From NCBI GenBank assembly GCA_002243285.1, contig CP022585.1:310001-374000 (forward strand): a stretch of 64,000 nt of DNA, written 5' to 3'. The DNA comes from Candidatus Fluviicola riflensis (GTDB lineage Bacteria > Bacteroidota > Bacteroidia > Flavobacteriales_D > Crocinitomicaceae). Shown here in pieces: positions 41,581-51,728 of the stretch (position 1 is the first letter of the stretch; the number at the start of each line of letters is the position of its first letter). The notes beneath the pieces are model-generated. The model was not told the DNA's origin, searched no databases, and saw only the letters and a list, made by a program, of their open reading frames with translations. The position numbers and the translations under genes are program-made.

Positions 41581-43430
41581 AGCGTTGTCATACGGTCATA
41601 CCAATGCTGAAAAACGATATACGCCCAAGCTTTGGCTGCCGTTGTTGAGGATTTACTGTTCGTTAACTGACGGAATAGTTGTTGGATGGTTGCGGGATGA
41701 AACAGGTTTTGCTCATGCAGATAATCTTCGTTGAACCAGTGTGGATGTTTGAAAACCAGGTCAGCGGTTACCAACCATTGATGCAAAGGAACTTCAAAAC
41801 CATGTTTGGGTCGCTTGAATACTTCGTCGGGAAGAAGGTCGGCAAACGCTTCTTTTAACACCAATTTACTGGTTTTTCTGTCATTTTTCCAGCTTTCAGG
41901 CAATCGGTTGGCGAGTTTCACCACATCTTTATCCATAAACGGTGTGCGCACTTCCAATGAATGGCGCATGCTCATTACGTCCACTTTTTTCAGCATATCA
42001 CCGGGAAGCACCATGAGCTGGTCGAGTAGCAGGAAATCGTTTAATGATGCTGTTGTAGCGGGTAATTCCAATTTGTAAGGCTGCGGATGTTTGAGTAATT
42101 TATCGGGAACATCCAAGCCAATCATCGCGGCTAAATACTGGTATTGATCGGGCCAGTCATAGCGTAACAATTCGCCCATTTTCCCGATTTTTCGAAGTTG
42201 ATTCGAGAATTTCCCCTCTCGATGTCCACTTGAAAAACGCAGCACAGGACTCAATGCTTTACGTTGCCACGACGGAATGCGCTGAGCTTTTAAAAAGGCG
42301 GTGTGTTTATTATAACCTCCGAATAATTCATCGGCACCGTCGCCTGACAAACTTACTTTGAGGTGCTGTGCTGTTTCCTGAGCCAGAAAATAAACCGCAA
42401 TAGCCGATGCATCTGCAAAAGGTTCATCAAAGGAAGAAAGTACGTCTTCCAGTTCACCGATTATTTTGGTTTCGTTGAGGCGAATTTCATGATGTTTGGT
42501 ATCGAGAGCAGTTGCTACACGTTGTGCATACGGACCTTCATCCAGCAATTGATTGCCTTCGAAAGCAATCGAAAACGTTTGCAATTCTTCAAACTCTCTG
42601 CGGGCAATCGCCGTAACGATGGAACTGTCCACGCCGCCGCTCAGGAAAGTTCCCAGCGGAACATCGGCTTCCAGTTGCGACAAAACGGCTTTGGTAACAG
42701 TTTCGTTTACTTCTTTAACCGCGTCTTTATAAGTTGAAGGAGCAGCCAGTTCATCTTTCGGGAACCAATATGCTTTCAGGTTGATTTCCTGTCCGGTAAC
42801 TTCTACATAATGTCCCGGAAGCAAGCGCTGTACGTTTTCGATCATCGTCATTCTGCTTGGCACATACGAATACGTGAAATAAGCCGATAATGCCGCCTGG
42901 CTTACCTGGAAAGGAACGCCTATTTTTAGTAATAATGGTAACTCACTTGCGAAATAAACCCCGTCTTCCTGCACCGAAAAAAGCAATGGATTGATTCCCA
43001 TTCGGTCGCGGGCAAGCAGCATATAATCTGTTTCGGAATCGTAAAAAGCGAATGCAAAACAACCACGTAGCTCTTCCAAAACGGCTTTTCCCTTCTCCAT
43101 GAGCAGGTACAATAACACTTCTGTATCCGATTGTGTCGTAAATTGGTAACCGATTGCTGAAAGTTCGTTCTTTAAGGCACGGAAGTTGTAAATCTCACCA
43201 TTGAATATCAGCATGTAGCGTCCGGTCGGGTCACAAAAAGGTTGGTGTGAACGTTCTTCGAGGTCAATGATAGAGAGTCGGTTGTGTCCGAAAACCGCAT
43301 GAGCTTTTTGGTGAACTTTCAGATGGTCTGGACCTCGGTGCTGTTGCAGGTATAAAGCCTTTTCAAAGCGTTCCACAAGAGATATTGCAGGCGCTGTGTT
43401 AAAAAGTTTTATTCCGGCTATTCCACACAC
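41565..43430 (-). CDS. asnB: Glutamine-hydrolysing asparagine synthase (AsnB type)
   Basis: A 621-residue two-domain enzyme. The N-terminal nucleophile amidotransferase begins with Cys2 (MCGIAGI), with the glutamine-site motifs RHRGPDH-like QHRGPDHLKV, NHRLSIIDL-like GHNRLSIIDL and FNGEIYNF. The C-terminal synthetase has the PP-loop SGGVDSS and SGDGADELFGGY. In this context, first in a polysaccharide operon, it may transfer ammonia to a sugar carboxylate (uronamide formation) instead of aspartate; sequence alone does not decide. The start is GTG at 43430, which gives the required Met-Cys. It is divergent from the PBP4 gene with a 40-base spacer. Confidence 0.92.
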   Translation of the reverse strand: MCGIAGIKLFNTAPAISLVERFEKALYLQQHRGPDHLKVHQKAHAVFGHNRLSIIDLEERSHQPFCDPTGRYMLIFNGEIYNFRALKNELSAIGYQFTTQSDTEVLLYLLMEKGKAVLEELRGCFAFAFYDSETDYMLLARDRMGINPLLFSVQEDGVYFASELPLLLKIGVPFQVSQAALSAYFTYSYVPSRMTMIENVQRLLPGHYVEVTGQEINLKAYWFPKDELAAPSTYKDAVKEVNETVTKAVLSQLEADVPLGTFLSGGVDSSIVTAIARREFEELQTFSIAFEGNQLLDEGPYAQRVATALDTKHHEIRLNETKIIGELEDVLSSFDEPFADASAIAVYFLAQETAQHLKVSLSGDGADELFGGYNKHTAFLKAQRIPSWQRKALSPVLRFSSGHREGKFSNQLRKIGKMGELLRYDWPDQYQYLAAMIGLDVPDKLLKHPQPYKLELPATTASLNDFLLLDQLMVLPGDMLKKVDVMSMRHSLEVRTPFMDKDVVKLANRLPESWKNDRKTSKLVLKEAFADLLPDEVFKRPKHGFEVPLHQWLVTADLVFKHPHWFNEDYLHEQNLFHPATIQQLFRQLTNSKSSTTAAKAWAYIVFQHWYDRMTTLCQKS

Positions 43431-43470
43431 GAAGCGAATTTACCCAATTTTAATCACAAATAATTAGTTT

Positions 43471-44937
43471 ATGTTTTTCCCACTTCTTCGACACCTCATT
43501 TTGACCGGTATTTTACTGGTAGTTGGCAGTGGCTGGTCGCAAAATTCGGTTCAATCGGCAATTGATGTTTTTGCCAACGATCCTGTGTTTGCCAATGCCA
43601 GTGTGGGATTTCTGGCTATAGATGTCGCTACCGGAGATGTCATTGCGTCCAAAAATCCGGCAACGTGTTTGTCACCCGCATCTACGGTTAAATTGTTCTC
43701 TACAGCCACTGCTTTCCAGGTGCTTGGAAGCGATTATGCACCAAAAACGCGTATTTATATCGACGGAACGATTGATTCCAAAGGAACGGTGAACGGGAAT
43801 CTTTGGATTCGCGGTGGTGGTGATGTAACCATCGGAAGCCGGTATTACAACGCCGAAGGAATCGAAGACACGTTACTCAGGGTTTGGGCGGATACGCTCC
43901 TGAAAATGGGAATTAAACAAATTAACGGAGCAATTATCGCTGACGCGTCTGAGTTTGGTTACCAGGGTGTTCCGGATGGCTGGAGCTGGAGTGATATGGG
44001 GAATTATTACGGCGCAGGCCCGTCCGGTTTACCTATTTATGATAATATGTTGCGCTATGTATTCAGAACTGGTGTCACTGGAAGCAAAACAACGCTGAAA
44101 GAAACAATTCCAGTTATTCCGGGTTTTAGTTTTCACAATTATATCAGTTCGGGCGGAAGCGGTGATAATTCCTATATCTATGGCGGGCCTTATTCACTTG
44201 ATCGATTTGGAACGGGAACGTTGGAAGCAAAGACTAATCGAATAGTCGTAAAAGGAAGTTTACCCGATCCGGAATGGCAGTTTGCGCAAGAGTTTTCCCG
44301 TATTCTCAAAGGACGTGGAATTGCAGTACGTGACAGTATCAATACCGCCCGGCAAATGACCTGGGTTTCACCAGCAGTGCGTTACGGGTCTATGAAAATG
44401 CTGATTGAACACAAAGGAAAAACGGTTGGTTCCGTGGCGTGGTGGACCAATATGAAATCGGTGAATTTGTTTGCCGAAGAACTCTTGTGCTGGGTCGGAT
44501 ATTCGGCCTATGGAACAGGTTCTACCGATAACGGAGTGACGAAACTTGAAAATTACTGGACTGGAAAAATTCCTGTTTCAGGTATGTTTATCAAAGACGG
44601 AAGCGGACTTTCACGTGGCAACGCGATTTCGCCGCAGCATTTTTGTGATTTGCTGAAGTTTATGGCGACCAGTAAAAACTTCGATGTGTTTTACGGGACC
44701 TTGCCGGTAGCCGGAATTTCAGGAACGCTATCTTCAGTGTGCAAAAACCAGGCTGCCGAAGGGAAAGTTCATGCCAAAAGCGGTACAATGAACCGAATCA
44801 AATCGTACTGTGGTTATGTGGAAACAAAAGGTGGAAAACGCCTTGCTTTTGCGTTCATTGCAAATAATTACAATTGCACGTCGAGTGCGGTGGTTGATCG
44901 TATGGAAAAAGTGTTTAATGCGATGGCGCTTTATTGA
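43471..44937 (+). CDS. dacB: D-alanyl-D-alanine carboxypeptidase/endopeptidase, PBP4 (S13) family
   Basis: A 488-residue periplasmic peptidoglycan hydrolase. A signal peptide (about 1-23, ending SGWSQ) is followed by the catalytic SxxK motif STVK (Ser71, Lys74), SGLSRGN as the SxN motif, and HAKSGT as the KTG-equivalent. The long insertion between motif 1 and 2 is typical of PBP4. It removes terminal D-Ala and cuts cross-links. Single gene. Confidence 0.9.
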   Translation: MFFPLLRHLILTGILLVVGSGWSQNSVQSAIDVFANDPVFANASVGFLAIDVATGDVIASKNPATCLSPASTVKLFSTATAFQVLGSDYAPKTRIYIDGTIDSKGTVNGNLWIRGGGDVTIGSRYYNAEGIEDTLLRVWADTLLKMGIKQINGAIIADASEFGYQGVPDGWSWSDMGNYYGAGPSGLPIYDNMLRYVFRTGVTGSKTTLKETIPVIPGFSFHNYISSGGSGDNSYIYGGPYSLDRFGTGTLEAKTNRIVVKGSLPDPEWQFAQEFSRILKGRGIAVRDSINTARQMTWVSPAVRYGSMKMLIEHKGKTVGSVAWWTNMKSVNLFAEELLCWVGYSAYGTGSTDNGVTKLENYWTGKIPVSGMFIKDGSGLSRGNAISPQHFCDLLKFMATSKNFDVFYGTLPVAGISGTLSSVCKNQAAEGKVHAKSGTMNRIKSYCGYVETKGGKRLAFAFIANNYNCTSSAVVDRMEKVFNAMALY

Positions 44938-45244
44938 TTTGATGGCACTTTCAGGAATTTTCAAACGGACGTAATATTGCAAATTGGCATATCAAACAAA
45001 TGGACGTCAATTCGCAATATTACGTCGGATATTTTCAGTAGAAATTTGGGTTGATTTTTTTATAGCAGTTCCAAAAAAATCCAGGCATCTGCCCACACTC
45101 TTTTTAGACAATTCCTCAAACTTATTTTCACTTCGTCCCACTTCACGACCATGCCACAAAACAGCGTCCAAATGAGTTGCGATTCCGCAAAACAATAAGC
45201 GCTTAAACATTCCGTTCATTTCTTGGCGAAACACTGTTATTTGC
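44938..45244. repeat. Spacer with CGTAATATTGC-core palindrome (44966-45028)
   Basis: ACGTAATATTGCAAATTG (44969-44986) pairs with CAATTCGCAATATTACGT (45008-45025) with one mismatch and a 21-base loop. It could act as a terminator-like structure after dacB. The rest (45029-45244) shows no supported gene; a minus-strand reading frame of 75 codons there has no homology features and is not called. Confidence 0.6.
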
Positions 45245-45252
45245 TATCTTTA
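45245..45252 (+). promoter_or_regulatory. Candidate promoter of the sugar-nucleotide operon
   Basis: TATCTTTA, one base from TAnnTTTG, 38 bases before the ATG at 45291, and the only promoter-like site before the six tightly packed genes. Confidence 0.5.
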
Positions 45253-45290
45253 CGCGCTCGAAAGGCACGAACTCTTTCTGTATACAGCTA

Positions 45291-46436
45291 ATGGAAACAC
45301 AGTTAAAAAAAATAGAGATGGTTGATTTGCGTTCGCAATATCAGCACATCAAACCCGAAATAGATCAGGCAATTCAAGGCGTGCTTGATAGCGCTCATTT
45401 CATTGGAGGACCGGCTGTAACCGAATTTCAACAGGCATTTGAAAAGTACCTGGATGTAAAATATGTGATTCCATGTGCCAACGGAACCGATGCACTTCAA
45501 ATTGCAATGATGGCTTTAGGTTTAAAACCGGGCGATGAGGTGATTACACCTTCGTTTACCTACATCGCTACTACAGAGGTGATTGCGCTATTGGGATTGA
45601 TTCCTGTTTTTGTAGATGTCGATCCACGAACGTTTTGCATTGATCCGTCGAAAATTGAGGCCGTGATCACTCCAAAAACCAAAGCAATTGTACCTGTTCA
45701 TTTGTACGGTCAGGCTGCCGATATGGATGCTATTATGGAAATTGCGAATCGTCATAACTTGTTTGTGGTCGAAGATAATGCACAAGCCATTGGGTCTGAT
45801 TACCATTCAGCTTCCGGAAAAGTTTCCAAAGTTGGAAGCCTCGGACACATTGGTTGTACGTCGTTTTTCCCGTCGAAGAACTTAGGCTGTTACGGTGACG
45901 GTGGAGCCATGTATACCAACGATGATAACCTGGCGACTCAATTGCGCATGGTAGCCAATCACGGTCAATCAAAAAAATACAAGCACGATATCGTTGGTTG
46001 TAATTCACGCCTTGATGCCATGCAAGCTGCTATTTTGAGTGTGAAACTAAAACGTCTGGATCAATACATTGATGCCCGCAGAGCTGTGGCCGATTATTAC
46101 GACCGCGTTTTGGGCGCTTCCGGAAAAATTACGATTCCTTTCCGTGACCCGAAATCAAAACACGTATTTCACCAATATACCGTTCAACTCAACGGAGCTG
46201 ATCGTGACGGATTGCAGGCTTATCTAGCCGATAAAGGCATTCCATCGATGATCTATTACCCGAAACCCGCGCACAAACAAGGTGTATTTGATTCCTTTAA
46301 CCTGGGCGACCTGGATTTGCCGGTAACCGAAGAGCTGACCAAAAAAGTAATTTCATTCCCGATTCATACCGAAATGGATGAAACACAATTGGCGTTTATC
46401 TGTGAACACATTCTGAACTACGTTAACCAAAACTAA
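45291..46436 (+). CDS. DegT/DnrJ/EryC1 aminotransferase, WbpE-like
   Basis: A 381-residue PLP enzyme. The family features are VDLRSQYQHIKPEIDQAI at the start, CANGTDALQIAMMALGLKPGDEVI, the Asp in VEDNAQAIG, and the PLP Lys in FFPSKNLGCYGDGGA. With wbpD-, wbpB- and wbpA-like genes in the same operon, it most likely aminates UDP-3-keto-GlcNAcA to UDP-GlcNAc(3N)A using glutamate. Other 3- or 4-amino sugars are possible if considered alone. The first gene of the operon; the next start follows its stop directly. Confidence 0.88.
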   Translation: METQLKKIEMVDLRSQYQHIKPEIDQAIQGVLDSAHFIGGPAVTEFQQAFEKYLDVKYVIPCANGTDALQIAMMALGLKPGDEVITPSFTYIATTEVIALLGLIPVFVDVDPRTFCIDPSKIEAVITPKTKAIVPVHLYGQAADMDAIMEIANRHNLFVVEDNAQAIGSDYHSASGKVSKVGSLGHIGCTSFFPSKNLGCYGDGGAMYTNDDNLATQLRMVANHGQSKKYKHDIVGCNSRLDAMQAAILSVKLKRLDQYIDARRAVADYYDRVLGASGKITIPFRDPKSKHVFHQYTVQLNGADRDGLQAYLADKGIPSMIYYPKPAHKQGVFDSFNLGDLDLPVTEELTKKVISFPIHTEMDETQLAFICEHILNYVNQN

Positions 46437-47753
46437 ATGAAAAAAATTGCAGTTGTAGGAACCGGTTATGTAGGTTTGGTCACTGGTACTTGTTTTGCCG
46501 AAACCGGTAACCAGGTGATCTGTGTAGACATCGACGCCAATAAGGTTGCCCGAATGAAAAATGGCGAAATGCCAATCTACGAACCGCATTTGGATGTGTT
46601 GTTTGAACGCAATATCAAAGCGAATCGTTTGTCATTTACCACCAATCTTGCTGAAGGAATCAAAGATGCTGAAATCATTTTCCTGGCATTACCAACTCCT
46701 CCAGGAGAAGATGGCGCAGCAGATTTACGTTATATTCTGGGCGTTGCTGACGAATTGGGAAATCTGATTCAAGACTACAAAGTAATCGTTGACAAAAGCA
46801 CGGTTCCGGTTGGAACGGCTGAAAAAGTTCGTGAGAGAATCGCTAGAAATGCGAAAGTGGATTTCGACGTAGTTTCCAATCCTGAATTTTTGCGCGAAGG
46901 TTTTGCCGTGGATGATTTCATGAAACCGGATCGCGTGGTGATCGGAACTTCTTCCGAGCGCGCCGAGAAGATCATGGAACAATTGTACAAACCGTTTGTG
47001 CGCCAGGGAAATCCGATCTTGTTTATGGACGAGAAATCGGCTGAGCTCACAAAATATGCAGCAAATTCCTTCCTCGCCACCAAGATTACCTTCATGAATG
47101 AAATCGCGAATTTCTGCGAATTGGTGGGTGCTGACGTAGATAAAGTACGCATTGGGATTGGTTCTGACGAACGCATCGGCAAACGTTTCCTGTTTCCGGG
47201 AATCGGTTACGGCGGATCATGCTTCCCGAAAGATGTGCAGGCTTTGGTGAATTCCGGTAACGAAAACAATTTCTCGTTTGAGATCCTGAAAGCGGTAATG
47301 ACTGTGAATGAAGATCAGAAAACGATCCTGTTCCCGAAAATAAAAAACTTCTTCAGAGGTGATTTGAAAGGAAAAAAAATTGCGATCTGGGGATTGGCTT
47401 TCAAACCAGATACTGATGATATTCGTGAAGCCCCGGCGTTGTACATGATTGATGCGTTGACAAGTGAAGGAGCCACAATAACGGCTTACGATCCTGAAGC
47501 AATGACAAACGTAAAAGCATTACTCGGCGATAAAATTGCTTTTACCGATAATGAATACGATGCATTGAAAGATGCCGATGCTTTGTTGATTTGTACCGAA
47601 TGGGGTGTTTTCAGAAACCCTGATTTCGACAAAATGGCTACCTTACTCAACGATAAGGTGATCTTCGACGGACGCAACCTGTTTGAGGTTGACGACATGA
47701 CTGATCGCGGATTTTACTATAGTTCTATTGGTCGCAAGACGCTTGAGAAATAA
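46437..47753 (+). CDS. ugd: UDP-glucose 6-dehydrogenase
   Basis: A 438-residue NAD enzyme that oxidises UDP-glucose twice to UDP-glucuronate. The N-terminal Rossmann motif is [25 protein letters not shown] and the central [14 protein letters not shown] [14 protein letters not shown] helix follow. The catalytic Cys is in [12 protein letters not shown], and the C-terminal UDP-binding fold has [16 protein letters not shown]. Directly abuts the aminotransferase; it supplies the substrate of the next gene product. Confidence 0.95.
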   Translation: MKKIAVVGTGYVGLVTGTCFAETGNQVICVDIDANKVARMKNGEMPIYEPHLDVLFERNIKANRLSFTTNLAEGIKDAEIIFLALPTPPGEDGAADLRYILGVADELGNLIQDYKVIVDKSTVPVGTAEKVRERIARNAKVDFDVVSNPEFLREGFAVDDFMKPDRVVIGTSSERAEKIMEQLYKPFVRQGNPILFMDEKSAELTKYAANSFLATKITFMNEIANFCELVGADVDKVRIGIGSDERIGKRFLFPGIGYGGSCFPKDVQALVNSGNENNFSFEILKAVMTVNEDQKTILFPKIKNFFRGDLKGKKIAIWGLAFKPDTDDIREAPALYMIDALTSEGATITAYDPEAMTNVKALLGDKIAFTDNEYDALKDADALLICTEWGVFRNPDFDKMATLLNDKVIFDGRNLFEVDDMTDRGFYYSSIGRKTLEK

Positions 47754-47755
47754 AC

Positions 47756-48748
47756 ATGGAAGAACGCAAACGAATTTTAATCACCGGAGCTGCCGGTTTC
47801 CTCGGTTCACACCTCTGTGATCGTTTTGTAAAAGACGGCTACAAGGTTATCGGAATGGATAACCTCATTACCGGCCGGTTAAAAAACATCGAACACCTGT
47901 TTGGGAACGAACAATTCGAATTCTACCACCAGGATGTGAGCAAATTCATTCACGTTCCCGGAAAACTGGATTACATCCTGCACTTCGCTTCGCCCGCAAG
48001 TCCGATCGATTACCTGAAAATCCCGATTCAGACCCTCAAAGTGGGTTCGTTGGGCATTCACAATTGTTTGGGATTGGCGCGTGTAAAAAAAGCGCGTGTA
48101 CTCATTGCCAGTACTTCCGAGGTTTATGGCGACCCGACAGTTCATCCGCAAACGGAAGATTACTGGGGAAATGTGAATCCTGTTGGTCCGCGCGGTGTTT
48201 ACGACGAAGCCAAACGTTTCCAGGAAGCAATGACGATGGCGTATCACACGTTTCACGGTTTGGAAACGCGCATCGTTCGTATTTTTAATACCTACGGTCC
48301 GCGGATGCGTTTGAACGATGGTCGTGTGTTACCTGCATTTATCGGGCAGGCATTGCGTGGCGAAGATTTGACCATTTTTGGTGACGGTTCGCAAACACGT
48401 GCGTTTTGTTACGTAGATGATTTGGTAGAAGGAATCGTGCGTTTATTGCACAGCGATTATCCATATCCGGTGAACATCGGTAATCCGGATGAAATCACAA
48501 TCAGCGAGTTTGCCGAAGAAATTATCAAATTGACGGGTACCGACCAGAAAGTAGTCTACAAAGATTTACCGGTCGATGATCCTAAACAACGCCGTCCGGA
48601 TATCACCAAAGCACAGGAATTGCTTGGTTGGAACCCAAAAGTTGGCCGTGCGGAAGGTTTAAAATTAACGTATGCTTATTTCAAAAACCTGACCAACGAA
48701 GAGCTAAACGAGAAAGAACATATTGATTTTGAACATTATATCCATTAA
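47756..48748 (+). CDS. UDP-glucuronate decarboxylase (UDP-xylose synthase)
   Basis: A 330-residue extended SDR enzyme. NAD-binding [36 protein letters not shown], the catalytic Ser/Thr region [16 protein letters not shown] (Tyr and Lys of the YxxxK motif) and [10 protein letters not shown] are the hallmark motifs of UXS-type decarboxylases. It turns UDP-glucuronate from the preceding Ugd into UDP-xylose. Two bases after ugd and three bases before the acetyltransferase. Confidence 0.92.
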   Translation: MEERKRILITGAAGFLGSHLCDRFVKDGYKVIGMDNLITGRLKNIEHLFGNEQFEFYHQDVSKFIHVPGKLDYILHFASPASPIDYLKIPIQTLKVGSLGIHNCLGLARVKKARVLIASTSEVYGDPTVHPQTEDYWGNVNPVGPRGVYDEAKRFQEAMTMAYHTFHGLETRIVRIFNTYGPRMRLNDGRVLPAFIGQALRGEDLTIFGDGSQTRAFCYVDDLVEGIVRLLHSDYPYPVNIGNPDEITISEFAEEIIKLTGTDQKVVYKDLPVDDPKQRRPDITKAQELLGWNPKVGRAEGLKLTYAYFKNLTNEELNEKEHIDFEHYIH

Positions 48749-48751
48749 ACC

Positions 48752-49327
48752 ATGGGGCATTTTGCACACGAAACTGCGGTAGTCGATGAAGGTTGTACCA
48801 TTGGTGAAGGCACCAAAATCTGGCACTTTTCACACATCATGCCCAATTGTACGATTGGTGAACGCTGTAATATCGGTCAGAACGTAGTGGTTTCACCGGA
48901 AGTGATTTTGGGCAACAACGTGAAAGTTCAGAACAACGTGTCTATTTACACCGGCGTGATCTGTGAAGACGATGTTTTCCTTGGCCCGTCGATGGTGTTT
49001 ACCAACGTGATGAACCCGCGCAGTGCGGTCAATCGCCGTGATCAGTATTCCCAAACGATTGTGAAAAAAGGTGCTTCAATCGGTGCAAACGCAACCATTG
49101 TTTGCGGAAACGACATTGGTGAATTTGCCTTTATCGGTGCCGGATCAGTAGTCACAAAGGAAGTGCCGGCCTATGCATTGGTAGTAGGAAATCCTGCTCG
49201 CCGGATAGGTTGGATGAGTGCTTACGGACATCGCCTGACTTTCGATGAACAAGGTTATGCCACATGTCCGGAAAGCAATGAAAAGTATCATTTATCGGAC
49301 GGAAAAGTCCAAAAAATAAACGCATGA
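48752..49327 (+). CDS. Left-handed beta-helix N-acetyltransferase, WbpD/WlbB-like
   Basis: A 191-residue hexapeptide-repeat enzyme. The WlbB family signature is strong: [58 protein letters not shown] and [15 protein letters not shown]. It acetylates the 3-amino group of UDP-GlcNAc(3N)A with acetyl-CoA, giving UDP-2,3-diacetamido-2,3-dideoxyglucuronate. It overlaps the next gene by four bases (ATGA). Confidence 0.93.
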   Translation: MGHFAHETAVVDEGCTIGEGTKIWHFSHIMPNCTIGERCNIGQNVVVSPEVILGNNVKVQNNVSIYTGVICEDDVFLGPSMVFTNVMNPRSAVNRRDQYSQTIVKKGASIGANATIVCGNDIGEFAFIGAGSVVTKEVPAYALVVGNPARRIGWMSAYGHRLTFDEQGYATCPESNEKYHLSDGKVQKINA

Positions 49328-50364
49328 TTCCTGAAAATCAGAAAGTAAAATTTGCCATAGTCGGCTGCGGACATATCGGAAAGCGCCACGCTGAAATGGT
49401 GATGCGCGATGCGGAATCCGAATTGATAGCATTGGTGGATGTACGCACCCGTGAAGCGTGTGGAGCAGATGCATACGACGTGCCATTTTTTAATACAATG
49501 GAAGAATTACTTGCTTCAGGGCTTGATTTTGACATCGTAAATGTATGTACACCAAATGGTTTACACGCAGAGCAAGCCTTGATCGCATTGGAAAATAAGA
49601 AGCACGTTGTGGTTGAAAAACCAATGGGCTTGTCGAAAGAACAATGTGAAAAAGTGATTTTTAAATCCCTGCAGCAATCCAAACAAGTATTCTGCGTGAT
49701 GCAAAACCGTTATTCACCGCCAAGCGAGTGGATCAAGTCGGTAGTTGAAAGCGGTATTTTGGGCGAAACATTTATGGTTCAACTCAACTGCTACTGGAAT
49801 CGGGATGATCGTTATTACAAAGCTGGTGGTTGGAAAGGAACCCAGGATCTGGACGGTGGAACGTTGTTTACGCAATTTTCGCACTTCATCGACATCATGT
49901 ACTGGCTCTTTGGCGATATCGACAACATCCAGGGAAAATTTGCCGACTTTACCCACAAAGATTCTACCGACTTCGAAGATTCAGGTTTTGTGAGCTTCGA
50001 TTTCATCAATGGCGGAATGGGAAGTTTGAATTATTCTACGGCGGTTGCCAACCAAAACCTGGAAAGTTCCATGACGATCATCGGAAGCAAAGGAAGTGTG
50101 AAAATCGGCGGCCAATACATGAATGAAGTGGAAGTGTGCAACATCACTGATTATGAAATGCCTGAACTGGCGCCAACCAACCCGGGGAATGATTATGGCG
50201 CTTACAAAGGCTCTGCAGCGAATCATCATTATGTGATCACCAACGTGATCGATACCCTAAAAGGTCGCACCTCTGCTACTACAAATGCATTGGAAGGACT
50301 CAAAGTAGTTGAAATTATAGAACGCATTTATAAAGTACGCAATGAGCAACTCAATTTACAATAA
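49324..50364 (+). CDS. UDP-GlcNAcA 3-dehydrogenase, WbpB/WlbA-like (Gfo/Idh/MocA)
   Basis: A 346-residue NAD enzyme. The Rossmann motif is [27 protein letters not shown] holds the conserved EKP Lys. The WlbA-type signatures are [39 protein letters not shown] and [18 protein letters not shown], with the catalytic His. It oxidises C3 of UDP-GlcNAcA before amination by the WbpE-like enzyme. Overlaps wbpA by 23 bases. Confidence 0.93.
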   Translation: MIPENQKVKFAIVGCGHIGKRHAEMVMRDAESELIALVDVRTREACGADAYDVPFFNTMEELLASGLDFDIVNVCTPNGLHAEQALIALENKKHVVVEKPMGLSKEQCEKVIFKSLQQSKQVFCVMQNRYSPPSEWIKSVVESGILGETFMVQLNCYWNRDDRYYKAGGWKGTQDLDGGTLFTQFSHFIDIMYWLFGDIDNIQGKFADFTHKDSTDFEDSGFVSFDFINGGMGSLNYSTAVANQNLESSMTIIGSKGSVKIGGQYMNEVEVCNITDYEMPELAPTNPGNDYGAYKGSAANHHYVITNVIDTLKGRTSATTNALEGLKVVEIIERIYKVRNEQLNLQ

Positions 50365-51643
50365 ACTGATTCGCAAAGAAGCCAAACTGGCTGTAATCGG
50401 TTTGGGATATGTCGGCTTACCGATTGCCCTGGAATTTGCCCGTAAAATCAAAGTGGTAGGTTTTGATATCAACCAGTCGCGTGTGGATTTGATGAAACAG
50501 AACATCGATCCGAGTAACGAGCTGGAAGCAGCAGATTTTGATGATCGCGACATTTTGTTTACCGCAAAACTGGAAGATCTGAAAGACGTTGAGTTTTTCA
50601 TCATTGCCGTTCCAACACCAATCGACGATGCCAATCTTCCTGATTTGAAACCGTTATTGGGTGCTTCGCGCACGGTAGCGCAGGTGTTGAAAAAAGGCGA
50701 TTACGTGGTGTACGAATCAACCGTTTATCCGGGTTGCACCGAAGAAGATTGTATTCCCGTGCTGGAAGAATTATCCGGATTGAAATTCCAAGAGGATTTT
50801 ATGGTTGGTTATTCACCTGAGCGTATCAATCCGGGAGACAAGGAACACACGTTGCAAAACGTAGTGAAAGTAGTTTCGGGTTGCGATGCAGAATCATTGG
50901 AAGAAATTGCGAAAACATACGAGTTAGTAGTTGAAGCGGGTGTTCACCGTGCTGCATCTATCAAAGTAGCTGAAGCAGCGAAGATCATTGAAAACACGCA
51001 GCGCGATGTAAATATTGCACTGATCAATGAATTGTCAATCATTTTTAACCGATTGGGAATCAATACGTACGACGTGCTGGAAGCGGCCGGAACAAAGTGG
51101 AACTTCCTGAAATTTTCTCCGGGACTGGTAGGCGGACACTGTATAGGCGTTGATCCGTATTACCTCACACACAAGGCACAACAGGCCGGTTATCACGCGA
51201 AGATTATAAACAGCGGCCGTTATGTGAATGACTCAATGGGCTTCTATATCGGGAAACAAACCGTAAAGAAAATCATAGCGCAGGGAAAACACATCCAGGA
51301 CGCGAAAGTATTGGTGATGGGAGCAACATTTAAAGAAGACGTTTCTGACATCCGCAATTCAAAAGTAATCGATGTGGTGAACGAGTTGAAATCGTTCCAG
51401 GTACATGTTGATCTGGTTGATCCGCATGCTTCTTCGGATGAAATGCAACACGAATATGGTGTTGGTTTGGTAGAAATAGGTAAAAACTACGATGCGATCA
51501 TTATTGCTGTGAATCACAAAGAATACCGTGGTTTGGACGAAGCTTATTTCCAGGCAATTCTGAAAGATGGAAAAGGTGTTTTTGTTGACCTGAAAGGAAT
51601 TTACAAAGGAAAGATCAAAAATCTGGAATACTGGAGTTTATAG
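50342..51643 (+). CDS. UDP-N-acetylglucosamine 6-dehydrogenase, WbpA-like
   Basis: A 433-residue UDP-sugar dehydrogenase of the WbpA/TviB branch. Rossmann motif AVIGLGYVGLPIALEFA, YESTVYPGCTEEDCIPVLE, GYSPERINPGDKEHTL, and the catalytic Cys in GLVGGHCIGVDPYYLTHKA distinguish it from the UDP-glucose enzyme (ugd) in the same operon. It makes UDP-GlcNAcA, the first intermediate of the diacetamido-uronate pathway. Last gene of the operon, followed by a bidirectional hairpin. Confidence 0.93.
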   Translation: MSNSIYNKLIRKEAKLAVIGLGYVGLPIALEFARKIKVVGFDINQSRVDLMKQNIDPSNELEAADFDDRDILFTAKLEDLKDVEFFIIAVPTPIDDANLPDLKPLLGASRTVAQVLKKGDYVVYESTVYPGCTEEDCIPVLEELSGLKFQEDFMVGYSPERINPGDKEHTLQNVVKVVSGCDAESLEEIAKTYELVVEAGVHRAASIKVAEAAKIIENTQRDVNIALINELSIIFNRLGINTYDVLEAAGTKWNFLKFSPGLVGGHCIGVDPYYLTHKAQQAGYHAKIINSGRYVNDSMGFYIGKQTVKKIIAQGKHIQDAKVLVMGATFKEDVSDIRNSKVIDVVNELKSFQVHVDLVDPHASSDEMQHEYGVGLVEIGKNYDAIIIAVNHKEYRGLDEAYFQAILKDGKGVFVDLKGIYKGKIKNLEYWSL

Positions 51644-51664
51644 AGACTTAAGATTAGAAGACAT

Positions 51665-51708
51665 AAGACAAAAGACCGGGATTATTAAATTAACCGGTCT
51701 TTTGTCTT
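51665..51708. terminator. Bidirectional terminator, AAGACAAAAGAC family
   Basis: A perfect 15-base stem AAGACAAAAGACCGG (51665-51679) / CCGGTCTTTTGTCTT (51694-51708) with a 14-base loop, between convergent wbpA and the T9SS adhesin gene. Related sequences occur at 54.3 and 57.6 kb. Confidence 0.75.
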
Positions 51709-51728
51709 TTAAGTCTTAATTCCTCCTT

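Noticed and set aside
45007..45234. 75-codon minus-strand reading frame in the spacer before the sugar-nucleotide operon
   Set aside because: No recognisable protein features, overlaps the palindrome and the probable promoter region of the operon, and composition does not look coding.
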